DNA from: Sambucus nigra
Taxonomy: Eukaryota > Streptophyta > Magnoliopsida > Dipsacales > Adoxaceae
NCBI GenBank assembly: GCA_949130495.1
Contig: OX422214.1
Location: 252,034,187 to 252,098,186 of the forward strand
Direction of reading: 5' to 3'
Length of the DNA: 64,000 bases
Shown: piece after piece, positions 1 to 9,361 of the stretch
Position numbering within the stretch: position 1 is the first letter of the stretch
Layout: every line of letters begins with the position of its first letter
Notes under the pieces: model-generated
The model's input: only the letters and a program-made list of their open reading frames with translations
Told to the model about the DNA's origin: nothing
Databases searched by the model: none
Made by a program: the position numbers and the translations under genes

Positions 1-846
1 TATCAAGGTTTCCAAACGGGAAATTAAACTGCTAGATAATTTGGAAAAAATCATTATTTTTCACTACAACCCGAAGTAAACAAAAATTTTAAGTTAGTAT
101 TAATGTCTATAAAAAGGACATAAAAAACTATACAAGGTCTTAAGACGGTGGAAAGTGAATTATTTCTTCGAGTCTTTTTAATTTTTTTTTAAATAAGTTT
201 CTTCGAGTGCTTACAACTTTACATACTCTTTATGTCAAAAAAAATACATACTCTTAACTTAAAACTTTTCGAAAATGATGAAAAAAATAAACTACTGTTC
301 TGCCTCAATTATATAACAAATTAAAAGATTAAAACATCAAATTTTGGCCAATTACATGAATTTTGATATTAGCCTTTGATTACATTAGGTCCTTTATATG
401 TTTAAACTTTTTGTCCAACCTTAATTTGCGCCTCACATGTTTTATTTTGTCATATCGATCTATGTTAAAATTGGTGAGACTTATATCCAACCTATTTACA
501 ATTGGTTTCATGTAAATTCCAGGTCGTGTTGTCTTTGTCAGTTTGAGTAAATTTATGTCCCCGTATTGCTCGATATGTTTCCCCAATTAATATAATAGTG
601 TCTAACATGTCAACTCATTACCGATTCCCTAACTAACTTCATGTAATTCTCTAACTTTGGCTCCAGTTGTGCTGCTTGTGCATTAAAGATGAAGAGTTTT
701 TCACATGTTACTCGGTTATTAAATGTAAAATCTATATAACTATATAAAATTGTTGCTTCAAATCGTGTGAGGCTGACACCTGGTAGATGTATTAAATATC
801 ATTAAGTCTTTAATTACAGGAATTCCACACTGTTCAACAATGCGTG
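1..846. other. AT-rich flank without recognisable gene
   Basis: I see no supported gene, RNA or repeat structure here. The short open frames lack recognisable domains. The right end may hold the distal promoter of the glycolate oxidase fragment that follows. Confidence 0.5.
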
Positions 847-854
847 TATATAAG
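847..854 (+). promoter_or_regulatory. TATA box of the glycolate oxidase fragment (candidate)
   Basis: The sequence TATATAAG lies about 310 bases upstream of the ATG at 1161. A pyrimidine-rich stretch and a possible 5'-UTR intron acceptor (TTTGTAG, ending near 1141) lie between them. A retained promoter would suggest the exon arrived by DNA duplication and not by retroposition. The element is inferred from position and motif only. Confidence 0.4.
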
Positions 855-1160
855 TAGGCATTGGAAATACCCTAAAACTTCTTCCAACGTTTTGAAAAGA
901 GAAAAAAAACTGTTGACCTTCCTCTTTTGCAACCTTTCCTCTTCCCTCTTTCTTATACATTTGTATATATAGTCATTCGCATATATGTTGTGCTGAAAGA
1001 AGAAATGGCAGGAGTATATCGTACGGACCAATATTCGGTTGAGAGAAAATTCTTGACTTTTTATTTTTATATTGTGGGATGAGGATACATTAATCTGATT
1101 TCTATTTATTTATTTTCATGAGAATTCAAGATATATTTGTAGAAGAAATAAACGATAGAA

Positions 1161-1301
1161 ATGGAGGTAACCAACGTGAGCGAGTACGAGGCTATTGCCA
1201 AGCAAAAGTTGCCCAAGATGGTATATGACTACTATGCATTTGGTGGTGAGGACCAGTGGACTCTAGAAGATAACATAAATGCTTTGTCAATAATTTTGTA
1301 A
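1161..1301 (+). pseudogene. GLO: Glycolate oxidase (peroxisomal 2-hydroxyacid oxidase) N-terminal exon
   Basis: The 46 codons from ATG read [19 protein letters not shown] followed by EDQWTLEDN. This is the N-terminus of plant (S)-2-hydroxy-acid oxidase, the FMN enzyme that oxidises glycolate to glyoxylate in photorespiration in peroxisomes. The full protein is about 370 residues. The match breaks off after ALSIIL, where family members continue with the strand leading into the FMN-binding barrel. At that point the sequence offers a possible splice donor (GTAACC at 1298), and reading through it gives TAA. I find no second exon, FMN-barrel motif or C-terminal peroxisomal tripeptide anywhere in the window. 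The codons present are clean, so the fragment is either young or exon 1 of a gene whose remainder has been displaced. Identity is strong; the pseudogene status is inferred. Confidence 0.85.
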
Positions 1302-1598
1302 CCTTCCTAAATTGCTTCATCATAGTCAAATCAGTCAATATGTCTCACCCTCTATGAAATAGTTTGTATAGGTCAAAATCTATATAAAATCTGCAAATAT
1401 CCTCCTATGTGAAAGTGTAAAAACATTTCTTCTCCGCACAAAAGGGGAAATTTTTTTCATGCAAAATTAATAGTTTATGGAAGTATTTTCAACGAGTGCA
1501 ATAATAGTTGAGCGGCTCTTTGCAACTTACCCTTTTTTACGTAGTGTATGGTACCCCCGTGCGATTTTTTTTCAATTATTTTTTTTTCGGGTCTAAAC
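1302..1598. other. Non-coding AT-rich sequence after the glycolate oxidase exon
   Basis: No exon or RNA is recognised. If the donor at 1298 is real, this would be intron sequence. Confidence 0.4.
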
Positions 1599-1785
1599 AT
1601 TTCAAGGTACCCCTAAAAAATATTTCAAAATGATTTATTTTGGTATTTTAAAAAAGTGTATCAATATTTAATAGTTTTTAAGCAGTTGACTTAAACGGCT
1701 TAAAAACTGTCAAAAATTGACTCATTTTTATTAAAATACCAAAATATATTATTTTTTATATTTTTTAGGGGTACTCTCATTGAAA
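1599..1785. mobile_element. Foldback MITE-like inverted repeat
   Basis: The left arm (about 1599-1650, containing GGTACCCCTAAAAAATAT and TTATTTTGGTATTTTA) reappears inverted at about 1731-1785 (TAAAATACCAAAATA and TTTTTTAGGGGTAC). A shorter inner pair, AGTTTTTAAGC and GCTTAAAAACT, sits in the loop. The outer flanks also show weak inverted similarity around GTGCGAT. There is no coding capacity. This is the shape of a non-autonomous foldback element, but no target-site duplication could be fixed, so the superfamily is unknown. Confidence 0.6.
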
Positions 1786-3442
1786 TAAATCACGACGAGG
1801 CGCGAAGGAGAAACACGGGTGATCGTGCAACTTTTTGAAATTACGGGAAATTTTCACTTGGGTTTGGCATTTCATTTTTTCATTGAAAAGAGTGGATTTT
1901 GTGGGTGTTGGGTTAACTGTGTACTTTTGTGGTCATGGATGCAAAAAAGTATATACTGAGGCAAAGGTTGATTTATGTCGTGATGGCGAGTTGATGATCC
2001 ACTAGAGCTAATTTTAGAAAAAGGTTTTGTCCCAAACTTTATTTTTTGTGATTCTGCGACTCGCTAGGATAGAATCAGTAAGTATGCAATTATTTCTCTT
2101 CTATTAACCTCAATGAAGAGATTCTCTTTTAAATTCATATATGTTCTTTTGCAGAATAGACTGTTTAAGAAATTTTCTAAATGGAGAAGCCGTAATTTTT
2201 TGCGTTTTTTTCTCGTAATTTGAAATTTGACTTTGATTATTAAATAATATTACCTATGAAGATAAATGGTTGGATGCTATTGAGTTGAGTTTTATTTTCA
2301 GCCACACATCGCGTGTCCTACATGCTAGTACTGTAAATATAATTAACGTTCCAATTTTTTAATTTATGGTTTAATAAAAGATACCATGTCAGTCGGTGAG
2401 CATATACTCCAATTCTCTAGAATTATGAATTTAAAACTACAAACCAAGATGATTTCGTGTGGAAAATGCTTGGCCAATTATAGTCAAAATGCATAACAAC
2501 TAAAACAAGTAAAGCAATATTGTTTTCAAATCCTCATAGTTATTTTTAAATCATTTGCGCGTTCTACAATTATTATTTTTTTTATTCACAGTATTTATAT
2601 AAATTAATTAATCTAGGCGCGTGTCAATTGAGATTTTAAATAATTTTTTGACCAATCAAATAATTGAACTTATAATATTGTACTTAATTAGCTCTTCCAT
2701 TAAAGAACAACTTAATAATTTAGACAAAAAATGTCATATATCACACAAAATGACATCCAATTCAATTCCACAATTATTCGTAAAAATACAATTCATCCTA
2801 GACAAAAATATATATAGCTAGAACAAATGTTCAAAATAACACCAACTTCAAGAATAAAATAAAAACACGAGAAATTTTGGGTCATCCAATCGATTAGCTG
2901 GACAAAATTCGACGATATCCAGAAAAATCCAACATCTATTTGTGACAAGAAACAAATAAACACATGTTAACCATAATTGGGTTACTTAGTAAATGAAAAA
3001 GCAATCGTAAACCAGTTGAAACTCACCACGAAGAGACCAAAATAAAATAATAGCTATAACTCATGTTATAGATATCCTATCCCATAATTTAGGAGATATA
3101 CACAATATATACACTAACAAGCTTGATGAAAATAAATAGTAATTGAGCTTCACTCTAAACAACCAAAATATATTATTAACATAATGTGAAGTTTGGCTCA
3201 AAATTCACATAAAGCATTGAAGCTTTTATTTATACAATACTTGTTTGAACTTCCTTTCATTATCCCATTTATACTATCAATGCTTTCTGTAAAAATAGGG
3301 AAATGACTATTGAAAAGTTATCTTTTCATTTGGGTATTACATCACTATAATTTATGTTAAATGCTAACTTCAGTTGGTGTATATGCATGACAAGTGTTCT
3401 AGGATCACTAGCGTCGAAGCAAAGCCAATACCATCAGAACTG
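1786..3442. other. AT-rich intergenic DNA
   Basis: No recognisable coding sequence, RNA or ordered repeat. Only short AT-rich frames without domains are present. Confidence 0.45.
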
Positions 3443-3448
3443 GTATAG

Positions 3449-3474
<26 letters not shown>
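3449..3474. repeat. (TA)n microsatellite
   Basis: About 13 uninterrupted TA units. Confidence 0.9.
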
Positions 3475-3482
<8 letters not shown>

Positions 3483-3694
3483 TACTCACATTGTCAAAGC
3501 CATTATTTAGATTGGTGACATTAGGAAACTTAACCTCTGGAACATCTGAACAATTTAAACTACATGAGTCAATACTCATTGATTACACCACTAATTTGTG
3601 ATACATTTTGAGCTAAAAGGAACTGATTGGTGACATGTATGTTCAAGTTACAGAAAGATTTGTTGGACTAATATGAAAGTACGTTGGTCTTAAA

Positions 3695-3730
3695 TTTACC
3701 ACTAGTACTTTTGAAAGTACTAATGGTAAA
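3695..3730. repeat. 36-bp near-perfect palindrome
   Basis: Arms TTTACCACTAGTACTTT and AAAGTACTAATGGTAAA match at 16 of 17 positions with a 2-bp spacer. A looser extension (TTGGT and ACCAA) surrounds them, and further AAGTACTTT-type sequences follow to 3765. It could be a decayed MITE or part of one; there is no evidence of function. Confidence 0.6.
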
Positions 3731-4137
3731 CCAACTGCTAAAGTAGAAAGTACTTTCTAAAGTACTTGCATATTAAATTAACTGATCGACTGGTTGAACG
3801 TAATATTGTTTTTGTTGTTACATTGCCTTTTCAGGCTTATGATCTGATCCAAATTCTTGACTCACGATTCAGGGATCTAAAGAAAACCTATATAATTCTT
3901 TTCTTATTCTTCTTACACATTACCGAAATTTATGCAAAAGTTTTACTCGTGGGAAAGAAAACGAATAAATTATAAACAATACAGGGCCATAAAACATAAT
4001 AGATACTCAAGAACTTTACCATCAAAAGAAAGTTTATGCATAAGTTATACTCGAGACAAAGAAAAAAATATAAATTATAAACAATACCTGTTCCAGGAAT
4101 GATAATAGTGGCGTGTTCTGTATCAGGTGTGGTACTC

Positions 4138-4487
4138 CCAGGGATGTCACATACTTTTGGTCTCATGGGGGATCTTGGTCAGAGTTATGATTCAAATTAG
4201 ACCTACTCCAACGAAAGGAAAAGTAGTGTTATTCGTAGGAGACCTCTCGTATGAAGATACCTATCCAAATCATGACAATGAAAAATGGGATTCATGTTCA
4301 AGGTTCATCAAGAGAAGTGTTGCCTATCAACCTTGGATATGGACTGCGAGAAAGATATTGATTTTGTGCCTAAAATTAGTGAAACTAAATCATTCAAGAT
4401 TATATTCACCAAAAACGTGTCCCATATAAGCCGTCCAAAAGCACTACTCCCATTTGGTACTAAATTGAAAGAGCTTCAGCCACTACC
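4138..4487 (+). pseudogene. Purple acid phosphatase fragment, frameshifted
   Basis: Three pieces in different plus frames add up to the centre of a plant purple acid phosphatase, a dinuclear-metal phosphomonoesterase. From 4138 the reading is [16 protein letters not shown] and then a stop at 4198. From 4202 in the next frame come [18 protein letters not shown] and [11 protein letters not shown]. From about 4330 another frame gives [14 protein letters not shown], and VPYKPSKST with WYxIERASA ends the match. The family's GDLG and GDLSYxD metal-ligand motifs are readable. The GNHE motif that should follow the WIWTA block is lost in a small deletion. With at least two frameshifts, two stops and that loss, this cannot encode an active enzyme. 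Upstream (signal peptide, N-terminal domain) and downstream (VxxH, GHxH) parts were not found. Confidence 0.85.
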
Positions 4488-4550
4488 AAAAAAAGTTGCT
4501 TTTAAGACCCTATTTTTTTAAACAGACAAAATATAGTCTTTAAAACATAT

Positions 4551-4627
4551 TTTTTTAGACGAGTATAATTAGCCGTCTCAAAAATTATTATTGTTTGAGA
4601 CTGCTAATTATATCCATCTTAAAAGAG
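4551..4627. repeat. Imperfect inverted repeat, possible MITE remnant
   Basis: The segment TTAGACGAGTATAATTAGCC with GTCTCAAAA is followed 10 bases later by its approximate reverse complement, TTTGAGACTGCTAATTATA with CCATCTTAAAA. A third related segment (TTTTTGAGATGATTAATTAC) lies at 4633-4652. Short subterminal-type repeats like these occur near DNA-transposon ends, but no element boundary was identified. Confidence 0.45.
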
Positions 4628-4716
4628 TTCACTTTTTGAGATGATTAATTACCTCCATCTTATAAAGTAAACCAAATGAGACCGCATAATGTTTGATGTC
4701 TCAAAAGATATACTAA

Positions 4717-5385
4717 GAGCAACCCTTACTGGTAGTTCAAATTTGGATTCAACTAGGGCAAAAACAACATACGAAATTGGATGAAATTGGACGAAATTGC
4801 TATGGGTAAAAATCTGATAAGGCAAAAATGGAATAGGCGGTAGAAAATAGGAGAAAACGGCATCGTGGAGGGAGGGGAAGAAACCTTGGGCGGAACATGA
4901 TGTTCCGCTTAAGGCTATTCAAAAATTATTTTTCCACCCCAAATAATTTCACATATTACGATTTCCCCCATATTTATTACCTCATCTACCCACCTACATT
5001 CCAACCACAAAATTAAATACAACTACTCTATTTAAATCAACCGACGGTAAATTTTTTTTATCACTGAAAAAAAACACTAACTTCTAGCTACTATATCAAG
5101 CTACTATTTGAAACAGTTGGGGATGAAAATAGAAATGATAGAAATAGTGAAATGCTTGGGCAGAACATGATGTTCCGCTTAAGCCAATATTTTTTTTTTC
5201 TTTTTTCTTCCTTGCGCGGAACATGATGTTCCGTTTTGGGTGTGGGTCCCACAAAAAACCAACTAGTCCAATTGCATCTTTGTTATTTTATGCCTTACGA
5301 ATGTTTATATTTACAATACTGCCTTACACATAACATACATATATATGGCATATATACCAGTTTAGCATACCCATAAGGGTTGCTC
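4717..5385. mobile_element. PIF/Harbinger-like non-autonomous DNA transposon (669 bp)
   Basis: Terminal inverted repeats begin GAGCAACCCTTA at 4717 and end TAAGGGTTGCTC at 5385, with 12 perfect base pairs. They are flanked by the 3-bp direct repeat TAA (4714-4716 and 5386-5388). A 3-bp TWA duplication and TIRs starting with GAGCA fit PIF/Harbinger elements. There is no transposase or DDE motif inside, so it would depend on a partner. The interior holds three copies of a short dyad (separate entry). Confidence 0.7.
4891..5233. repeat. Three copies of the dyad CGGAACATGATGTTCCG
   Basis: Copies lie at 4891-4907, 5161-5177 (one arm base changed) and 5217-5233. Each has 8-bp arms around a single G. 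The first two are followed by CTTAAG. All three are inside the PIF/Harbinger-like element. They resemble protein-binding dyads, which is inference only. Confidence 0.75.
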
Positions 5386-6229
5386 TAAATAAAACTATTT
5401 TCCCACCATAAATACTTTTCATCTCCCGCCTTACTTTACCCCATAAAAAGAGGGAAAAAAAACAAAGACACAAACACATGCACTCACCATCTATCACAAA
5501 TCCAATCAGTCAAACCCCACCACTCTCACAAACCCAATCGGGCAAATCCCTAAGACCATCTTTTTCATCACTTTGAGACTTCTCGGAGGCCACTCCATCT
5601 CGATACTCACCATCACCCCCCCCCCCCCCCACACACACACATACGTACGCACACACAGACATATCTACACACCCACACACACGAACACAGTGATGCACAC
5701 GCGCGCACGCAGTGACACACACATACACATGAACACAAATCTTCAAAGTTATGCTTCGCAATTTAATTTTGTGTTGGGTATTTACAGGACGAATACAATC
5801 TTCAAATTTTTAATTTTAATTTTCTATTATGTATTCACCCTCACTTTGAAAAATTCGATTATTGATATAATTTTTAGGGAAATGTAATTAAAATCAATTT
5901 ATTGTTTAAAACCCAATTTTTCATTTAAAAACCAAATTTTCACCTTGCGTGGAGTTTTTTTTTTTTCTGAAATACAAAATGAATAACAACTATATGATAT
6001 TATATTGAATTAAGCACAGCATTAGGCTTTTGAAGAAATTCAGTGTCTATGGTAATGGATTTAAGATGATTTTGGCTTCTCTAACAAGCTACTTGTAATA
6101 TTTGCAATTATTATTATTAGATGACGTATGTATGATGTTGTGATATTCAATATACTTTAGGGCAATCAAGAATTGGTTGTGTTGTATACATTTATGTAAT
6201 ATAACAATGTGTATCAAATGTCAAATACT
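5386..6229. other. Low-complexity intergenic DNA with poly-C and CA repeats
   Basis: A C run at about 5616-5630 is followed by CA-rich sequence to about 5720. The open frames across it are repeat translations. Nothing else recognisable. Confidence 0.5.
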
Positions 6230-6622
6230 AGACAGGACTTATTGAATCAAGTTGAGTAGAGGCAGACAAAGGACAATAATGTTAATATATTAAAATAAGC
6301 AGAAAATTAGTGACGTGAACTACACGTCAATGACCTAAAAATCAAGACAATATGATTTTTAGAGAGAGAAACAAAATAGTTCTTATATTTCAAGAATTGA
6401 GGAATGAGTACAAATGAGACTACAATAAGTATTTATATGAGAGATATTACTTGCTAATCAAGTAATTACCTAAAATGACTAAAAATGATTAACTAAAAGT
6501 AAAATAATGCCTAATTAGTCCAAAAAATGCTTGGAGACTAACTAAGGAGAGAAAATACCTAAAAAAACTAAAAATTGAAAATACAATGAAAATAAAAGGA
6601 AAATAACAAAGGATTCCCATCA
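6230..6622 (-). repeat. LTR-like segment of a gypsy deletion derivative
   Basis: On the minus strand a polypurine tract (GAGGGGAAGAGAG, 6623-6635) is followed directly by TGATGGGAATCC, a typical 3'-LTR start. Just before the tract, the minus strand reads a degenerate DEHFLRG, resembling the last residues of gypsy polyproteins. A TATA-like TCATATAAAT lies at 6431-6440. The far end of the LTR was not found, so the left limit is approximate. Confidence 0.4.
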
Positions 6623-6766
6623 CTCTCTTCCCCTCAAAAAGTGTTCATCCACGAACTCAAGGGGGAAGACCAAGAGAGTCACCTTTAAAACTGTAATCAA
6701 TGCATGGCCAGGGGGATGCTCGGACTCATCGAGATACTCTGGTGACTGATGCATCTCTAATAAGGC

Positions 6767-7480
6767 CTAACGATGTGGCAGAGGGAAATTTAAAGCTCGG
6801 TGTCCCATGGTGCTGCAATTAGAGCAACAAAATGTGGGAGGGCCTGTATGGGTCATAACAAAAGTGGTGGTAACTGGAGTAGTGGCAAAAGATGTCGAGG
6901 TTGATGCTACATGGGTAATAAAATGCAAGGAAGGTGGAGGTAGGGATGCGGGAGGAGCTTCCAGGATTGCATGATAGGCCTCAACCTTGGTAGCATACTC
7001 TACCGCCTTCAAAAAGGTCGGTATCTCTTTTAATCCAAGGTCATGAGGAATATGTGGTCGGAGTCCCAGAATATAGCGGATGATTCGTTGATCCACAGTC
7101 TCGGGCAGGCGAGCTCTAATGCAGAGGAGATGGAATTTCTCTGTATACTCTACTACCGAAGACGTATCTTACTGGAGAGTTTGAATGCGCGTAAAGAGGT
7201 CTCACTCGTATATTGAGGTTATAAAGGAGGCCTAAAGAGCGGCCTTGAGATCGAGTTAGTCCCGGATAGAAGGAAGTCTTGCAGCCATCCTACAATATCA
7301 GAGGTCATTCCACTAAACATGGGAAAAAACCTGAAATTTGATTGCAGCTAGAAGAACACATGAGTGGCCCTGAACCCGCTTGTAATAAAAAATAGTCTCC
7401 AGGGCAGGAGATGTTCGTAGTGGCTATACCTCTTCCTTAGGGAGGATAAAGCACTCATTTATATTACATTGAGGATATAC
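6767..7480 (-). pseudogene. Ty3/gypsy Gag fragment with CCHC knuckle
   Basis: The minus strand from about 7480 down to 6767 encodes a gypsy capsid region. LCIRARLPETVDQRIIRYIL and LKAVEYATKVEAYHAI are readable, followed by a Pro/Thr-rich stretch and CCSNCSTMGHRALNF. In that zinc knuckle the final Cys is Phe. Only the last 110 residues are open; the upstream part contains stops. Protease, RT and integrase do not follow: the frame runs straight into the end-of-pol, polypurine and LTR sequence to the left, so pol has been deleted. The neighbouring chromovirus pol lies on the opposite strand and is probably a different or rearranged element. Confidence 0.7.
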
Positions 7481-7509
7481 CTCACATGAGGTGGTAGTTT
7501 CGTTAGACT

Positions 7510-8300
7510 CGATTCTAGTTGTGAGGGAGTTCGAGTATGTATTCTTGGGTATAACCGTATTTTCACCTATCCGAGAAATTGATTTTGTTTTCGATGTAGC
7601 ACCGAGTACGAGACCTATAGCTCGATCACCCTATCGCATGGCCCCATCTTTGATGCATGAATTGAGATAGAAGATTTAACAACTCTTAGGGCAGGGTTAT
7701 ATTCGACGGAATACTTCATCGTGGGTTGCACCGATGTTATTTTGTTAAAAATAAGGATGGATTGCTTCAATTGTGTATTGACTATAAAGAGTTGAATAAG
7801 GTCACGATTCGAAATAAATATCCACTGACTCGTATTGATGAGCTATTCAACTCGCTGAGGGGAGAAACTTACTTTTCCAAGATTGAAATGTGGTCTAGTT
7901 ATCATCAATTATGCATTAGGGAGGAGGACGTTCCTCAGACTTCTTTTCTGACACGATATGGGTCCTATGAGTTTAGGGTGATCTCTAAGTGTCTACAAAA
8001 ACAATCAAAAGTGTTCGGAATGGTCTTACTCAGAATGATAGTAAACCAAAATATCATCGATAAACACTAATGGTATGCAAAGTATAGTAAATGTGGGTTC
8101 TAGATACGGGAGGTACAGTTTCCGGGCCACATTGTCTGAGAAGGGTATAACAGTTGATCCAACTAAGGTATCAATGGAGAGGGAGTGGAGACAACCCACG
8201 ATAACGATCAAGGTTTGAATATTTTTGGGCTTAATGGTATATTACCTGAGGTTCATCAAGGGTTTCTCAAAGATTGCGGGTCCATTGACAAACTTAACTC
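7510..8300 (+). pseudogene. Chromovirus-type Ty3/gypsy reverse transcriptase, 5' half of pol
   Basis: The plus strand reads a degenerate pre-RT segment (REIDFVFDVAPSTRP, PYRMAPS). RT motifs follow: LCIDYKELNKVTIRNKYPL, FSKIEMWSSYHQL and TSFLTRYGSYEFRV (7726-7983). Past a short inverted block the RT-RNase H linker resumes (YSKCGF, then a glycine/proline stretch and FLGLNG) to about 8300. The order and motifs match Tekay/Del-type chromoviruses. The YxDD-box block is inverted at 7984-8070 and about 28 residues before it are missing, so the enzyme is dead. The remainder of pol continues at 17763 after a 9.5-kb copia insertion. Confidence 0.85.
7984..8070 (-). other. Inverted RT catalytic block inside the chromovirus pol
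   Basis: Plus-strand RT homology stops after YEFRVI. The reverse complement of the next 87 bases reads VFIDDILVYYHSE and then DHSEHF and TLRD (with stops), the conserved YxDD-box region of chromovirus RT. Plus-strand homology resumes at 8071 with WYAKYSKCGF. This is a local inversion in place. Confidence 0.8.
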
Positions 8301-9361
8301 TGTAAATTTATGTTTAATACTGATTAAACTGAATTCGTAAATTTCCAAGTTAACCCTATTTAATCAGTATCAATTTTTAATCCAATTTAATTAAGCCCTA
8401 AAACATGCATCTAGGTGTAGTGGATCATGCCAACATAAACAAATATGAATTGCCGACTCACAGATTTCCGAAAAAATCCCCGAAGGGCAAAACCATTTAT
8501 TTCACTAATAATACTGACAATTATAACAAGAAAAATTTGCAAATAATTTATCGCAAAAAACTCTCATAGGCCGCAACCTAAATTAGAAATGAATCAACCA
8601 TAGAAGATCCAAAAATACACGTAGTCGAGTCAGCACAGGAACACTCCCGAGTACTCCTTTTGACACACAGTCACGTCAGCTTAACAACTCCATCAAGTGG
8701 CACCTAGACCAGTATTAGGTTATCCTCCCTACAAGAGAAACTCTAGCAAAACCTTATCTTGGGTTCTAAAACAATTCACTAAAAAATATTGGGATTTGTG
8801 AATTGAAACAAAAGAATTTGAACCCTAAATGAAGAAGACAAAGGTAAACCGCTGTTAGCAATTTTTGCAAAAAGAAATTCGTCAGGTCTTCTTAACAAAA
8901 ACTGAGTGGTTAACACAATTTATATAAGAAACTTAAGGCAACGCGTCGCTCGAACGAGGTGGAAAGTCGCTCGAATGAAATGTTAGTATCGCTCGAACGA
9001 CCCTTTTTGAGACATGCCCTGTCACTTGAACGATAGGTTGTGGTCGCTTGAACGACCAACGCAAAAAAAAATATTTTATATTTCAAAAATCCGTCTTAAC
9101 ACTTAGAGAAATATTTTGACAAAAAAATCCGCCTCAACACTTAAAAAATATTTTAGAAAAATTATCCGAACACTCTAAGTGAACCGTAAAGTTACCAAAA
9201 TACAACCTTACCCAAATTAATCTCGCGGAGGCTTTAATGTTGAAGAACTTTGATATTTGGATCCGTTTTGACGCATGATTGAACTTGAATAACTCTTCGA
9301 CAGTTGTAGTGGTATACAACATACTCAAATGTAAACCGGACAATAAAATAACGTCTTTACA
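8301..9361 (-). repeat. 3' LTR of the Sirevirus-like element
   Basis: It is about 1061 bp and aligns with 16666-17757 along nearly its whole length, for example at ACTGATTAAA, CATGCATCTAGGT and CCCCGAAGGG. On the minus strand it starts TGTAAAGACG and ends TTTACA. It lacks about 43 bases that the other LTR has next to this end (16672-16714); the breakpoints fall in TGTAAA/TATAAA repeats. Confidence 0.85.
8929..9056 (-). promoter_or_regulatory. LTR promoter: TATA box with TCGCTCGAACGA repeats
   Basis: On the minus strand a TATATAAA box (8929-8936) is preceded, at 8944-9056, by five related motifs. On the plus strand they read TCGCTCGAACGA, TCGCTCGAATGA, TCGCTCGAACGA, TCACTTGAACGA and TCGCTTGAACGA. 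The same cluster occurs in the 5' LTR at 17338-17450 beside TATA 17312-17319. The repeats resemble an upstream activating array. Confidence 0.6.

Noticed and set aside
5510..5887. Frames with Val-Cys-Val or His-Thr repeats
   Set aside because: Translations of the poly-C and CA repeat.
6767..8300. Minus-strand gag and plus-strand pol as one intact element
   Set aside because: They lie on opposite strands, and gag runs into its own polypurine tract and LTR. One element would need a further large inversion.
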